From an uncultured Phascolarctobacterium sp. (GTDB lineage: Bacteria; Bacillota; Negativicutes; Acidaminococcales; Acidaminococcaceae), in the NCBI GenBank assembly GCA_949295115.1, contig CASFJU010000011.1:44614-108613 (forward strand): a DNA stretch of 64,000 nt, written 5' to 3'. The position numbers and the translations under genes are program-made. The notes beneath the pieces are model-generated. The model was not told where the DNA came from. It worked only from the letters and a program-made list of their open reading frames with translations, and searched no databases. Position 1 is the first letter of the stretch. Every line of letters starts with the position of its first letter. Positions 7,793 to 17,010 of this stretch are shown piece after piece.

Positions 7793-10700
7793 ATGAGATT
7801 AAAATTTAAACACCAAAAATTTCAGTCTGAAGCTGCCCAAGCTGTAGTTGATGTTTTTAAGGGTCAGCCAAAGTTAGATGCCAATTATTTAATTGACAGC
7901 GGTGACGGTAGACAGGGGACTTTAATTGATGTTACCGGCTGGTGCAATCAGCCAATTGTGCCGCAGTTAAGTGATAAAGTTATTTTGGAAAATTTAAATG
8001 CTGTTCAGCGTGCAAATTCGCTTGCGCCTTCACCAAGGCTGGAAGGGCGTTATAATTTAACAATAGAAATGGAAACCGGCGTTGGCAAAACTTATACTTA
8101 TATTAAAACGATGTATGAATTAAACAAGCATTATGGGTGGAGCAAGTTTATTGTTGTTGTACCCAGCATTGCTATCCGCGAAGGCGTTTATAAAAGTTTT
8201 ACGGTAACACAGGAACATTTTGCAGAAGAATACGGTAAGAAAATACGGTTTTTTATTTATAATTCTGCTCAGCTGACTAATATTGACCACTTTGCTTCGG
8301 ATAACTCCATGCAGGTAATGATTATCAATGCGCAAGCGTTTAATGCCAAAGGTAAAGATGCGCGCCGCATTTACATGGAACTGGAATGCTTCCGTTACCG
8401 TAAGCCGATTGATATTATTGCCAAAACTAACCCGATTTTGATTATAGATGAGCCGCAATCGGTAGAAGGTAAGCAAACCAAAGAACGGTTAAAAGAATTT
8501 AACCCGCTGATGACGCTGCGTTATTCGGCAACACATAAGGCAGATAGTATTTATAATATGGTTTACCGTCTGGACGCTATGGAAGCCTATAATAAAAAGC
8601 TGGTTAAAAAGATTTCTGTTAAGGGTATCAGCCAATCAGGAACAACAGCGACTGAAAGTTTTGTTTATCTGGAAAGTATTAATTTATCAGATAAGAACCC
8701 TACAGCTACAATTCAGTTTGATTACAAAGGTGAAACCAAAATACGTAAAGTGACACGCAAGGTAGGCGAAGGGTTTAATTTATTTGATAATTCTAACGGA
8801 TTAGAGGAATACAAAAACGGTTTTACTGTAGTGCAGATTGATGGTAGGGACGATTCGGTTAAATTTTCAAATGGTATTAAAATTTATGCCGGTGAGGTTA
8901 TCGGGCAGGTGAGCGAAGAGCAATTACGCCGTATTCAGATTAGAGAAACTATTTTGTCGCATATCGAGTGTGAGCGTAAATTGTTTTACAAGGGCATTAA
9001 AGTTTTATCACTATTTTTTATTGATGAGGTTGCCCATTATAGAAAATATGATGAACACGGCAATGCGGAGAACGGCGAATTTGCCACGATGTTTGAAGAA
9101 GAATATAACGATATACTTAACCATTTTCAACATGAGTTTGGTGAAGACGAATATTTAAAATACTTAAATGCCATTAAAGCAGAAGATACGCATGCCGGTT
9201 ATTTTTCCATTGATAAAAAAGGCAAGATGATTGACAGCAAGGTAGGCCGCGGTAAAGAGAAAACATCTGACGATGTTGATGCTTATGACCTGATTATGAA
9301 AAACAAGGAGCTTTTGCTGGAAAGAAATCCGCAAAAATCACCGGTACGGTTTATTTTCTCTCATTCCGCATTGCGCGAAGGTTGGGACAATCCTAATGTT
9401 TTCCAAATTTGTACGTTAAAGCAGAGTGCCAGTGAGGTACGCAAACGTCAGGAAGTAGGGCGCGGGTTACGCCTGTGTGTTAACCAGGATGGTGAGCGTA
9501 TGGATGCAGGTGTGCTGGGCGCTGATGTGCAAAATGTAAATGTGTTGACGGTTATTGCCAGTGAAAGTTATGAAAGTTTTGCCAAAGGTTTACAGACTGA
9601 ACTTGCAGAAGCAGTGGCAGACAGACCTGTTAAAGTTAATGCAGCTTTATTTGAAGGTGCTGTTATTAAAGATTTGCACGGCAGCGAGCAGGTTATTGAT
9701 AACGAACTGGCAAGCGCTATTATATTTGGGCTTATAAAAAATGATTACATTGATGATAATGGCAGGTTGACGGACAAGTATTACTATGATAAGTCTAATG
9801 GAGCAATTAGATTATCAGAAAAAGTTAAAGGGTTTGAGGCTGATGTTATAGATATTTTGGATTCTGTTTATAACAGTAAAGCTATGCAGCCTGAAAATGC
9901 ACGTAAAAACAATGTTGAACTGCATGTGCAGAAAGATAAACTGGCAATGCCGGAGTTTAAAGCATTATGGCAAAAAATTAATGCCCGATCCGTTTATGTT
10001 GTTGATTTTGATACGAATGAATTAATTGCTAAATCTGTGCATGCGCTTAATACAAAACTGCATATAGCTAAAATTTATTTTAAAGTAGAAACTGGCGAAC
10101 TGAAAACAATTGAGTCGAAAGAAGCGTTGTTGAGCGGTGACGCTTTTATTAAAGAACAAGCAGCTACTTATGGCAATGACAAGCAAATAGCCGTAAACAG
10201 CAGCGTAAAATATGATTTGATTGGCAAACTGGTGGAAGCAACAGGATTAACGCGCAAAGATATAGTGGCGATACTTACCGGTATTGAAAAGGCGGTGTTT
10301 AACCAGTTTAAAAATAACCCGGAAGAATTTATTATTAAAGCTGCGGCGTTAATTAATGATGAAAAAGCAACAGCAGTTATTCAGCATATTACTTATAATA
10401 TGTTGGACGAAAAGTATGATACCAATATTTTTACAGAGCCGACTTTAAAGGGGAATTTGGGAACAAATGTAGTGAAAACTAAAAAGCATTTGTATGACCA
10501 TGTTTTGTATGATTCTGCAAATGAAAAAGCTTTTGCGCAGGAGCTTGATACTAATAATGATGTTGCGGTTTATGTAAAACTGCCGAATGGTTTTTATATT
10601 TCAACTCCTGTCGGCAAGTATAATCCTGACTGGGCGATAGCGTTTTATGAAGGCTCGGTTAAACATATTTATTTTGTTGCCGAAACAAAAGGTTCAATGT

Positions 10701-10837
10701 CATCTTTACAGCTGAGAGAAATAGAAAAGGCTAAGATACATTGCGCTAAAGAGCATTTTAAAGCTATCAGCAACGGTAATGTAGTTTATGATGTTGTAAA
10801 TGGTTATGATGAATTGATGAATATTTTGCGCAAGTAA
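7793..10837 (+). CDS. res: Type III restriction enzyme subunit Res
   Basis: ATP-dependent translocase and nuclease subunit that works with Mod to cut DNA between unmodified sites. In the 1014-residue protein I see the superfamily 2 helicase motifs TGVGKT (95-100), DEPQ (219-222), which replaces the usual DEAD box and is typical of Res, and QEVGRGLR (553-560). Near the C-terminus a PD-(D/E)XK-type nuclease motif is visible: PD at 945-946 and ETK at 964-966. No catalytic motif is missing, so the enzyme looks intact. The gene is the last of the four-gene operon and is followed by a terminator. Confidence 0.94.
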   Translation: MRLKFKHQKFQSEAAQAVVDVFKGQPKLDANYLIDSGDGRQGTLIDVTGWCNQPIVPQLSDKVILENLNAVQRANSLAPSPRLEGRYNLTIEMETGVGKTYTYIKTMYELNKHYGWSKFIVVVPSIAIREGVYKSFTVTQEHFAEEYGKKIRFFIYNSAQLTNIDHFASDNSMQVMIINAQAFNAKGKDARRIYMELECFRYRKPIDIIAKTNPILIIDEPQSVEGKQTKERLKEFNPLMTLRYSATHKADSIYNMVYRLDAMEAYNKKLVKKISVKGISQSGTTATESFVYLESINLSDKNPTATIQFDYKGETKIRKVTRKVGEGFNLFDNSNGLEEYKNGFTVVQIDGRDDSVKFSNGIKIYAGEVIGQVSEEQLRRIQIRETILSHIECERKLFYKGIKVLSLFFIDEVAHYRKYDEHGNAENGEFATMFEEEYNDILNHFQHEFGEDEYLKYLNAIKAEDTHAGYFSIDKKGKMIDSKVGRGKEKTSDDVDAYDLIMKNKELLLERNPQKSPVRFIFSHSALREGWDNPNVFQICTLKQSASEVRKRQEVGRGLRLCVNQDGERMDAGVLGADVQNVNVLTVIASESYESFAKGLQTELAEAVADRPVKVNAALFEGAVIKDLHGSEQVIDNELASAIIFGLIKNDYIDDNGRLTDKYYYDKSNGAIRLSEKVKGFEADVIDILDSVYNSKAMQPENARKNNVELHVQKDKLAMPEFKALWQKINARSVYVVDFDTNELIAKSVHALNTKLHIAKIYFKVETGELKTIESKEALLSGDAFIKEQAATYGNDKQIAVNSSVKYDLIGKLVEATGLTRKDIVAILTGIEKAVFNQFKNNPEEFIIKAAALINDEKATAVIQHITYNMLDEKYDTNIFTEPTLKGNLGTNVVKTKKHLYDHVLYDSANEKAFAQELDTNNDVAVYVKLPNGFYISTPVGKYNPDWAIAFYEGSVKHIYFVAETKGSMSSLQLREIEKAKIHCAKEHFKAISNGNVVYDVVNGYDELMNILRK

Positions 10838-10857
10838 AAATTGAATATTTTTAAAAA

Positions 10858-10892
10858 CAAAAACACCCTCCATATTTATGGAGGGTGTTTTT
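10858..10892. terminator. Bidirectional terminator between res and the stalk-domain gene
   Basis: Perfect hairpin AAACACCCTCCAT / ATGGAGGGTGTTT with A-run on one side and T-run on the other, serving two convergent genes. It is the right boundary of the AT-rich island. Confidence 0.9.
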
Positions 10893-10913
10893 ACTAACTG
10901 TTAAATTTTCACA

Positions 10914-11825
10914 TCACACATGGCTGGCGCTTATTTTTACGTTGTAGCCGAGTACGTGTTCAAGCATTTCGACCGGCACCATAGTTACGCCGTTGATGAG
11001 TTCCGGCGTGTATTGCAGCTGTACGCGCATACGCTGCTGGCCGTAGTCATAGCTGCCAATGGTGCAGACTGCGCTGCGCGGGCCGTCGTAAACAACTGCT
11101 GTCTGCGCGTCGCCGTTCCACGTTACGGTGTAGCCAAGAGCTTCGGCAACCTGGCGCAAGGGCACATACAGGGTGTTGTTCTTTTCAACCAGCTTTACGT
11201 CAGCCAGTTCTTTGCCGTCCATGGCAATTACACCGGCGGTGGTGCTGATGTTAATATCGGCTGGGCCTTGTTTTAACAGCACTGCTTTGGTGGCGGTAGC
11301 CTGTCCCGGCATGCTCATGGTAGTAAATTCGTACCACAGCAGCATTTTGTCGCCGGCTTTAAGTTCGGCAACATCAGGGTAAACCTGCGGGAAGATTGTT
11401 ACATACTGCGATTCGTTCACGTTCAGCACGCGCACGCTGCCGTCTTCCTGCGGCTCTACTTTGCCAATGTTAAAATAAGTAAAGGTGGGGCGGTCATTCT
11501 GCTTGCCTGCAATAACGGCATCGGCCTTGCCCTGCGGCGGCAGGCTGCGGGTAAGCACAGGCCCGTACCACGCTTTAACCTGTTCGCCTTCGCGGATGTC
11601 AAAACCGTTCAGGTAATAGCCGGTGCCGTTCTGGATAACGAAGGTGTCATCCGTGATGTGCAGGGCTACGCTGTCGGTTTTTTTGTTATCGTTTGTAATC
11701 GTAATCATGTCGCCGTTGCGGCCGGTTACGCTGCCTGCCATTTGCAGTTCTTTAGGCACGCTTTGTGCAAGGGCGCTGCCGCTGATGGTAAGCAGGCAGA
11801 GCGCTGCTGCAAGTATTTTTTTCAT
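10914..11825 (-). CDS. Secreted copper amine oxidase N-terminal (stalk) domain protein
   Basis: A 303-residue exported protein: signal peptide MKKILAAALCLLTISGSALA, a central beta-rich region (about 21-210) and a C-terminal stalk domain of the kind first named after copper amine oxidase (LYVPLRQVAEALGYTVTWN, then VPVEMLEHVLGYNVKI). Such domains are common in surface or periplasmic proteins of Negativicutes; no copper or oxidase chemistry is implied. ATG 11825 has AAGGAG about 8 bases upstream. An in-frame extension to 12230 would run through the promoter region and into the ccpN gene, so it is rejected. Divergent from ccpN. Confidence 0.85.
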   Translation of the reverse strand: MKKILAAALCLLTISGSALAQSVPKELQMAGSVTGRNGDMITITNDNKKTDSVALHITDDTFVIQNGTGYYLNGFDIREGEQVKAWYGPVLTRSLPPQGKADAVIAGKQNDRPTFTYFNIGKVEPQEDGSVRVLNVNESQYVTIFPQVYPDVAELKAGDKMLLWYEFTTMSMPGQATATKAVLLKQGPADINISTTAGVIAMDGKELADVKLVEKNNTLYVPLRQVAEALGYTVTWNGDAQTAVVYDGPRSAVCTIGSYDYGQQRMRVQLQYTPELINGVTMVPVEMLEHVLGYNVKISASHV

Positions 11826-11850
11826 TTTATGCACTCCTTTATCCGGTAAC

Positions 11851-11913
11851 TTGCAAATATTATAGCATGTATCAGTTATAATACGCCAGTATGTTGCAAA
11901 GAGTTTGCAAAGA
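11851..11913. promoter_or_regulatory. Divergent promoter region with three TTGCAAA repeats
   Basis: Minus-strand extended -10 (TGC TATAAT, plus-strand 11859-11864) for the stalk-domain gene. TTGCAAAGA occurs at 11894-11902 and again at 11905-11913, exactly 11 bases apart, and a third TTGCAAA lies at 11851-11857. Repeats one helical turn apart suggest an operator, perhaps for the adjacent CcpN-like regulator (inference). Confidence 0.5.
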
Positions 11914-12021
11914 TGTATATTGTGTGATAAAAGTTTTAAAAATATATGACCGGAAAGAGGATTTTTAAAACAAATAGCGTATACTATTAATATATGTGCT
12001 ATTTTGGAACGGCAGAAGGGG

Positions 12022-12684
12022 ATGAGGACAATTTCTTTAAGTACAAGGCAAAAGCGTATAGCTGAGATTGTAAGACAGGACGGGCCGATTACCGGCGAGC
12101 ATATTGCGGAACGCCTTAACGTTACGCGCGCTGCCCTGCGCAGCGATTTGGCGATACTGGTGATGGGCGGCATTCTTGATGCAAGACCGAAGGTTGGGTA
12201 CTTTTTTACCGGCAAAAACACTTTGGGCATGCTGATGGAAGAAATTTCCGGTATCTGCGTGCGCGATTTGCAGTCCGTACCGGTTGCCGTCAGCCACGAT
12301 AAAAGCGCCTATGAGGCTGTAATAACGATGTTTCTGGAAGATGTCGGCACGGTGTTTGTCATCGACGACGCCGGTTTGCTTGTCGGTGTTGTTTCGCGCA
12401 AGGATTTGCTGAAGGCGGCCATCAACAACAACTACAACCTGCGCGAGGTGCCGGTTGTAATGGTAATGACGCCGCTTTCCAAGCTGATTGTGGTAACGCC
12501 GGAGGATTCCGTCGCCGCGGCGGCCAGAAAGATTATTGACAACGAGATTGACTGCCTGCCGGTTGTGCGCTGTATAGAAGAAGGCAGCCGCAGCTTTGAG
12601 GTTGTGGGCAGGATTACCAAAACGAATTTTACGCGTCTGCTGGTGGATTTGGCAGAGGGCAAAGGGGGCAATTATCATAGTTAA
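12022..12684 (+). CDS. ccpN: CcpN-like transcriptional regulator (HTH plus two CBS domains)
   Basis: A 220-residue DNA-binding regulator. An N-terminal winged helix (GPITGEHIAERLNVTRAALR, about residues 20-45) is followed by two CBS domains (about 75-210), which normally sense adenine nucleotides. In Bacillus the homologue represses gluconeogenic genes and is paired with the ppsR homologue, as here: ppsR overlaps its 3' end. The start is uncertain. ATG 12022 fits the family N-terminus but has the GAAGGGG site only 1 base away; TTG 12004 is an alternative. Confidence 0.85.
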   Translation: MRTISLSTRQKRIAEIVRQDGPITGEHIAERLNVTRAALRSDLAILVMGGILDARPKVGYFFTGKNTLGMLMEEISGICVRDLQSVPVAVSHDKSAYEAVITMFLEDVGTVFVIDDAGLLVGVVSRKDLLKAAINNNYNLREVPVVMVMTPLSKLIVVTPEDSVAAAARKIIDNEIDCLPVVRCIEEGSRSFEVVGRITKTNFTRLLVDLAEGKGGNYHS

Positions 12685-13498
12685 GACACCGGTTATATAT
12701 GCTTTGTCCGATTCTATCGGCGAAACTGCCGAATCGGTTGTAAAGGCTACTACCAGCCAGTTTGTGCAGGAAAAATTTGACGTTATCCGCGTGCCGTATG
12801 TTAAAGATGCGTCACAGGTTGAAAAAATACTGGAAGAAGCAAAGGAAAGCGGCGCGATTGTCTGCTACACGATTGTATCGCCGGAGCTGCGCGAGCATAT
12901 TATGCAGAAGGCGATGGAGCTGGATGTTGAGGTTGTGGACGTTTTAGGGCCGATGCTTAAAGCGATTGAAAAAACTTCGGGTTTGCTGCCTAAAAACCAG
13001 GCAGGCCTTATCCATGCTTTGGATCACGAATATTTTAAACGCGTGGAAGCAATCGAGTTTGCCGTTAAATACGACGACGGCAAAAACCCGCTTGGGCTGC
13101 TTAAAGCAGACGTTGTGCTTATCGGCGTAAGCCGCACCAGTAAAACGCCGCTTAGTATGTACCTGGCGCACAAGCAGCTTAAAGTTGCCAACGTGCCTTT
13201 AGTGCCGGAGATTACGCCGCCGGAAGAACTGTTTAAGGTTCCGCCGCACAAAATTATCGGTCTTTTGATTGACCCGTTCAAGCTGAATGAAATCCGCAGC
13301 GAGCGTTTGAAAACGATGGGCCTCAGCGACGGCGCGAACTATGCCGATGTAAGGCGCATCAGCGAGGAGCTGGAATACGCCAAGGCGATTATGCGACGCG
13401 TGCACTGCAAGATTATTAACGTATCGAACCGCGCCATTGAAGAAACGGCGGGCATGATACTTGATTATGTACAAAAAAACAGAGACAGGCACATATAA
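12671..13498 (+). CDS. ppsR: Pyruvate, phosphate dikinase regulatory protein (kinase/pyrophosphorylase)
   Basis: A bifunctional enzyme (DUF299 family) that phosphorylates and dephosphorylates a threonine on PEP synthase or pyruvate phosphate dikinase to switch it off and on. It is recognisable from YALSDSIGETAESVVKA at the N-terminus and the nucleotide-binding motif GVSRTSKTP (about 152-160); about 275 residues, the usual size. No ATG, GTG or TTG exists near the conserved N-terminus. The nearest are TTG 12596 and 12602, about 70-75 bases into the ccpN gene. The codons at 12671-12679 are ATT, ATC, ATA, directly after AAAGGGGG, so a near-cognate start coupled to the ccpN stop (12682-12684) is likely. 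The chosen start is therefore provisional. Confidence 0.88.
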   Translation: MIIVKTPVIYALSDSIGETAESVVKATTSQFVQEKFDVIRVPYVKDASQVEKILEEAKESGAIVCYTIVSPELREHIMQKAMELDVEVVDVLGPMLKAIEKTSGLLPKNQAGLIHALDHEYFKRVEAIEFAVKYDDGKNPLGLLKADVVLIGVSRTSKTPLSMYLAHKQLKVANVPLVPEITPPEELFKVPPHKIIGLLIDPFKLNEIRSERLKTMGLSDGANYADVRRISEELEYAKAIMRRVHCKIINVSNRAIEETAGMILDYVQKNRDRHI

Positions 13499-13531
13499 AA
13501 ATAACCCCCGCTAAGTACGGGGGTTATTTAA
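13497..13531. terminator. Bidirectional terminator after ppsR
   Basis: Hairpin AAATAACCCCCG / CGGGGGTTATTT with a 7-base loop, between the convergent ppsR and LptA-like genes. Confidence 0.88.
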
Positions 13532-13535
13532 GCTG

Positions 13536-14006
13536 TTATATAAATTTTTTGTCGCGTACGTTGTAGGTTACGTCGCCCTGCTGCGGCGTGCCGTTAACGG
13601 CGACATTGCCGCTGAACACGGCGTTTTTGGTTTTCCAGTTAAAGCTGCCGCTGTCGGCGGTGATGCGCAGGTCGTCCTGCGTAAAAATCATGCTGCCGCT
13701 TACGTAGGCTGTTTTTTCGTTGCCGATAACGTCAACCTTGTCGCAGTCAAAGTGGATGCCGGTGGGCTTGTCGGTTAAGCTGATGTTGCCTTCGGCAGTG
13801 ACTTTAAGCTGATACAGGTAAACTTTGGCTGCGTCGCCGTCGATAACGCGGTCGCCCAAATCGACATGCACGTTGCCTTTTAAATCGTACACGCCGGTAA
13901 AGGGGTTAAAGGTCTGGCTGTCGCTCGTGATAGCAGGCTCGGAAGCCAGCGCGGACGGCACCAGCATAAAAAGCATTATAAAAAGAACTGCAATTATTTT
14001 TTTCAT
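13536..14006 (-). CDS. LptA/OstA-like periplasmic protein
   Basis: A 156-residue exported protein: signal peptide MKKIIAVLFIMLFMLVPSALA, then a single OstA-like beta-taco domain (GVYDLKGNVHVDLGDRVIDGDAA, SLTDKPTGIHFDCDKV, YVSGSMIFTQDDLRITAD, NAVFSGNVAVNG). Proteins of this fold bind lipopolysaccharide in the periplasm and move it to the outer membrane, so this is direct evidence for a diderm envelope. ATG 14006 is preceded by GAGGTAG. No other lpt genes are near, so it could be a stand-alone paralogue rather than the main LptA. Confidence 0.8.
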   Translation of the reverse strand: MKKIIAVLFIMLFMLVPSALASEPAITSDSQTFNPFTGVYDLKGNVHVDLGDRVIDGDAAKVYLYQLKVTAEGNISLTDKPTGIHFDCDKVDVIGNEKTAYVSGSMIFTQDDLRITADSGSFNWKTKNAVFSGNVAVNGTPQQGDVTYNVRDKKFI

Positions 14007-14099
14007 TGTTACTACCTCGGTTTTTAAAGAATATACTACTATTATAGACTTTGGCGCGGTAGGCGGCAAGGCTGATTAAGTGAAATAAAGGTGAAAGAA

Positions 14100-15083
14100 A
14101 TGAGCATCAGGGAATTATACGAAAGAACCGAAGAACAGATATTATCGCCGTGGGCGCAGAAAAGCGCGGCTGCCGTGCGCGAGAAGGAAGAAGAACCGGA
14201 CGAGCTGCGCACAGCTTACCAACGCGACAGGGACAGGATTATCCATAGCATGGCGTTCCGCAAATTAAAGCATAAAACGCAGGTGTACTTAAACCCGGGC
14301 GACCATTACCGCACGCGCCTGACGCACAGCATGGAAGTATCGCAGATTGCCAGGACGATTGCCCGCGCGCTGCGTTTAAACGAAGATTTGACGGAAGCGG
14401 CGGCGCTGGGGCACGACCTTGGGCACACGCCGTTCGGCCACGCGGGCGAGCGCGCCATTAATGCTTATACCGGGCATTTTAAGCACAACGAGCAGAGCCT
14501 GCGCGTGGTTAAATATTACGGGCGCGACGGGCGCGGGCTGAACCTGACGCTGGACGTGCAGGACGCGATTGTAAACCATACGGGCGATACGCTGCCGAAA
14601 ACGCTGGAAGGGCAGATTGTGCGCCGCTGCGACCGTATTGCCTACCTGTGCCACGATTTTGACGACGGCTGCAAGGTTGGCATCATCGGGCCGGAAAAAC
14701 TGCCGGGTATTGTCGCTATGCGCCTTGGCACACAGCCGAGCCAGATTCTGGATATCCTTGTGCGCAACATAGTGGAAAATTCGCTGGGCAAGCCGCAGAT
14801 TGTAATGGACAAATATTATGAGGAAGCTGTGGACGAGTTCCGCTGCTTTATGTTCGATTACGTTTACTGCTCGCCGGAGCTGACGCAGGAACACCGCAAG
14901 GCGGAACACGTTGTAACGACGCTGCTTGATTTATACATGAACCAGCCGGAAATGCTGCCGCGCGAATACGCCGAAGCCGCTAAAATTTTCGGCAAGGAGC
15001 AGGCGGTGGTGGATTTTGTCGCCAGCCTGACGGACGCCGCCGCGGTGCAGCATTTCAGCCGTTATTTTCTGCCGGTTATATAA
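14100..15083 (+). CDS. dgt: Deoxyguanosinetriphosphate triphosphohydrolase-like protein
   Basis: A 327-residue HD-domain phosphohydrolase of the dGTPase family, which splits dNTPs to nucleoside and triphosphate. Metal-binding residues are visible: H76 in LTHSMEVSQIA, and the HD pair at 105-106 in HDLGHTPFGHAG. I chose ATG 14100 because AAAGGTGA lies 6-12 bases upstream; GTG 14091 is within that site. It precedes dnaG and rpoD, the conserved Firmicute order, which ties it to replication. Confidence 0.88.
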   Translation: MSIRELYERTEEQILSPWAQKSAAAVREKEEEPDELRTAYQRDRDRIIHSMAFRKLKHKTQVYLNPGDHYRTRLTHSMEVSQIARTIARALRLNEDLTEAAALGHDLGHTPFGHAGERAINAYTGHFKHNEQSLRVVKYYGRDGRGLNLTLDVQDAIVNHTGDTLPKTLEGQIVRRCDRIAYLCHDFDDGCKVGIIGPEKLPGIVAMRLGTQPSQILDILVRNIVENSLGKPQIVMDKYYEEAVDEFRCFMFDYVYCSPELTQEHRKAEHVVTTLLDLYMNQPEMLPREYAEAAKIFGKEQAVVDFVASLTDAAAVQHFSRYFLPVI

Positions 15084-15184
15084 TGTAACGAAAAATAAAT
15101 TATATTTAATAAAAAAGAGGATTTTTTATTTGGATATTGAATATAAATAGAGCAGATGATATTTAAAGTGACGGGGGCAGGCAA

Positions 15185-16972
15185 ATGAGCATTATGTTTG
15201 ATGATTTTAAAGAGCAGGTCCGCTCACAGGCAAATATCGTCGATATAGTTTCGGAATATGTACCGCTGAAAAAACGCGGCAGCAGCTATTGGGGCTGCTG
15301 TCCTTTTCATGGCGAAAAAACGCCGTCGTTTTCGGTTTCGCCGGATAAAAACTTTTTTTACTGCTTTGGCTGCCACGCGGGCGGCGATATTTTCAGCTTC
15401 ATCATGAAGATTGAAAACTGCACTTTTCAGGAAGCGCTGAAAATATTGGCCAACAAACTTGGCATACCCATCCCGGAGCGCGAAAAAACCAGGCAGGAAA
15501 TTGAACGCGAAAAAGAAGCGAAAGAAATTATTGCCGCTAACGAGCTGGCAACCCGCTTTTACCAGGCCTGCCTTGCCAAAAGCGAGTACGGCAGAATAGC
15601 GCAGAAATATCTTGCCGGGCGCGGTATAACGCCAGAGATAATCGAAAAATTTTCCATCGGCGTGTCGCTGCCGGTTTATACATCGCTTGTTAAAGCGCTT
15701 GGCAAACGCGGCTGCCGCGAAGAACTGCTGATTAAAGCGGGGCTTGCCTTAAAAGGCCGCAGCGGCGCTTATGATAAGTTCCGCGGGCGCGTGATGATAC
15801 CGATTGAGGACGCGCGCGGGCATGTTGTAGGTTTTGGCGGGCGCACGCTGGAACAGAATGCGGAAACCGCCAAATACATGAACACCGCCGAAACGGAATG
15901 GTTTAACAAACGTACTTTGCTGTTTGGTTTGCACGCCGCTTTTAAGGAAATCAAAAAAAGGCGGCAGGCAATTATTGTAGAAGGCTACATGGACGCCATC
16001 AGCCTGCACGCCGCCGGTATTGACTGGGCGGTAGCTTCAATGGGCACGGCGTTTTCGGCTGAACAGGCCAAACTTTTAGCGCGCGTGTGCGATGAGGTTG
16101 TGTTCTCGTACGACAGCGATGAAGCAGGCTTGCGGGCTGATATCAGGGCCGTAAGCATTGCGCGTGCCGCAGGGCTTAAAGTAAAAGTGCTTTCCGTACC
16201 GGACGGCAAGGACCCGGACGAATTTGTGCGCAAGCATGGCACAGATGCGTACCTGAAACTTATCGAAAATGCGTCTGACGGGTTTGATTTTCAGATGCGG
16301 CAGACGATTGCGCAAAATAATGTTTCAAATTTAGCAGGAAAAGTGGAAGCTGTGTCGAAAATATTACCATTCCTGTTAGAATGTAAAAACGATATTGAAG
16401 TTGCCGGCCATATCAGCAGGCTGGCACAGCTTTTAACAATAGACGAAAGCCTTATTATGAGCGAGTATCGCAAGCTGGCACGCAAAAGCGGCAGGCGCGA
16501 GCCTGTAACGCCGTTGCCGCAGCAAAAAACGGTGCGCGCCGCAGGGGCGGAAGACGAAGCTGAACGCCAGCTTCTTAATATACTTGCCAAAAATTTACGG
16601 CTGCTGTTGCTTTACAGGGACAAGATAGAACAAGCCGGGTTTACATCGCCGGAACATGAAGAAATTTACAATGCCCTTGCAGAGCAGCTGGCAAAATCGC
16701 CTGACGGCGATGCGGCTTCCGAGCTTTTCAGAAGCCTTAATCCGCAGGCGGCGGCAGAATTTGCCGCTATAATGGCAAAAAATGTGCAGCCCGGTGATGA
16801 GGAAAAACTCATCGAAGACTGCATACGTACGATGAATAAGGGCAAACTGGAGGCGCTGTACGAAAAACACCGTCTGCTTGCCGATGAATATGAACGTTTG
16901 GGGGACAGCCGCTTTTTGCAGGAGCTTGCAGAAAGCCAGAAAATAAAAGATGCGATTAAAAACTTGTATTGA
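15185..16972 (+). CDS. dnaG: DNA primase
   Basis: Makes RNA primers for chromosome replication. The 595-residue protein has the CHC2 zinc-binding domain (C39, H42, C60, C63), the catalytic core with the TOPRIM motif VEGYMDA (about residue 264) and an acidic DSDEAG metal site, and a C-terminal helicase-interaction region. Length is normal. It sits between dgt and rpoD in the classical macromolecular-synthesis arrangement. Confidence 0.96.
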   Translation: MSIMFDDFKEQVRSQANIVDIVSEYVPLKKRGSSYWGCCPFHGEKTPSFSVSPDKNFFYCFGCHAGGDIFSFIMKIENCTFQEALKILANKLGIPIPEREKTRQEIEREKEAKEIIAANELATRFYQACLAKSEYGRIAQKYLAGRGITPEIIEKFSIGVSLPVYTSLVKALGKRGCREELLIKAGLALKGRSGAYDKFRGRVMIPIEDARGHVVGFGGRTLEQNAETAKYMNTAETEWFNKRTLLFGLHAAFKEIKKRRQAIIVEGYMDAISLHAAGIDWAVASMGTAFSAEQAKLLARVCDEVVFSYDSDEAGLRADIRAVSIARAAGLKVKVLSVPDGKDPDEFVRKHGTDAYLKLIENASDGFDFQMRQTIAQNNVSNLAGKVEAVSKILPFLLECKNDIEVAGHISRLAQLLTIDESLIMSEYRKLARKSGRREPVTPLPQQKTVRAAGAEDEAERQLLNILAKNLRLLLLYRDKIEQAGFTSPEHEEIYNALAEQLAKSPDGDAASELFRSLNPQAAAEFAAIMAKNVQPGDEEKLIEDCIRTMNKGKLEALYEKHRLLADEYERLGDSRFLQELAESQKIKDAIKNLY

Positions 16973-17010
16973 AATGGTCAAAGCAGTTTATCACGAAGGG
17001 AGGGAACACC

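Noticed and set aside
11826..12230. N-terminal extension of the stalk-domain protein
   Set aside because: It would cover the divergent promoters and the start of ccpN, and it precedes a perfect signal peptide with its own ribosome site.
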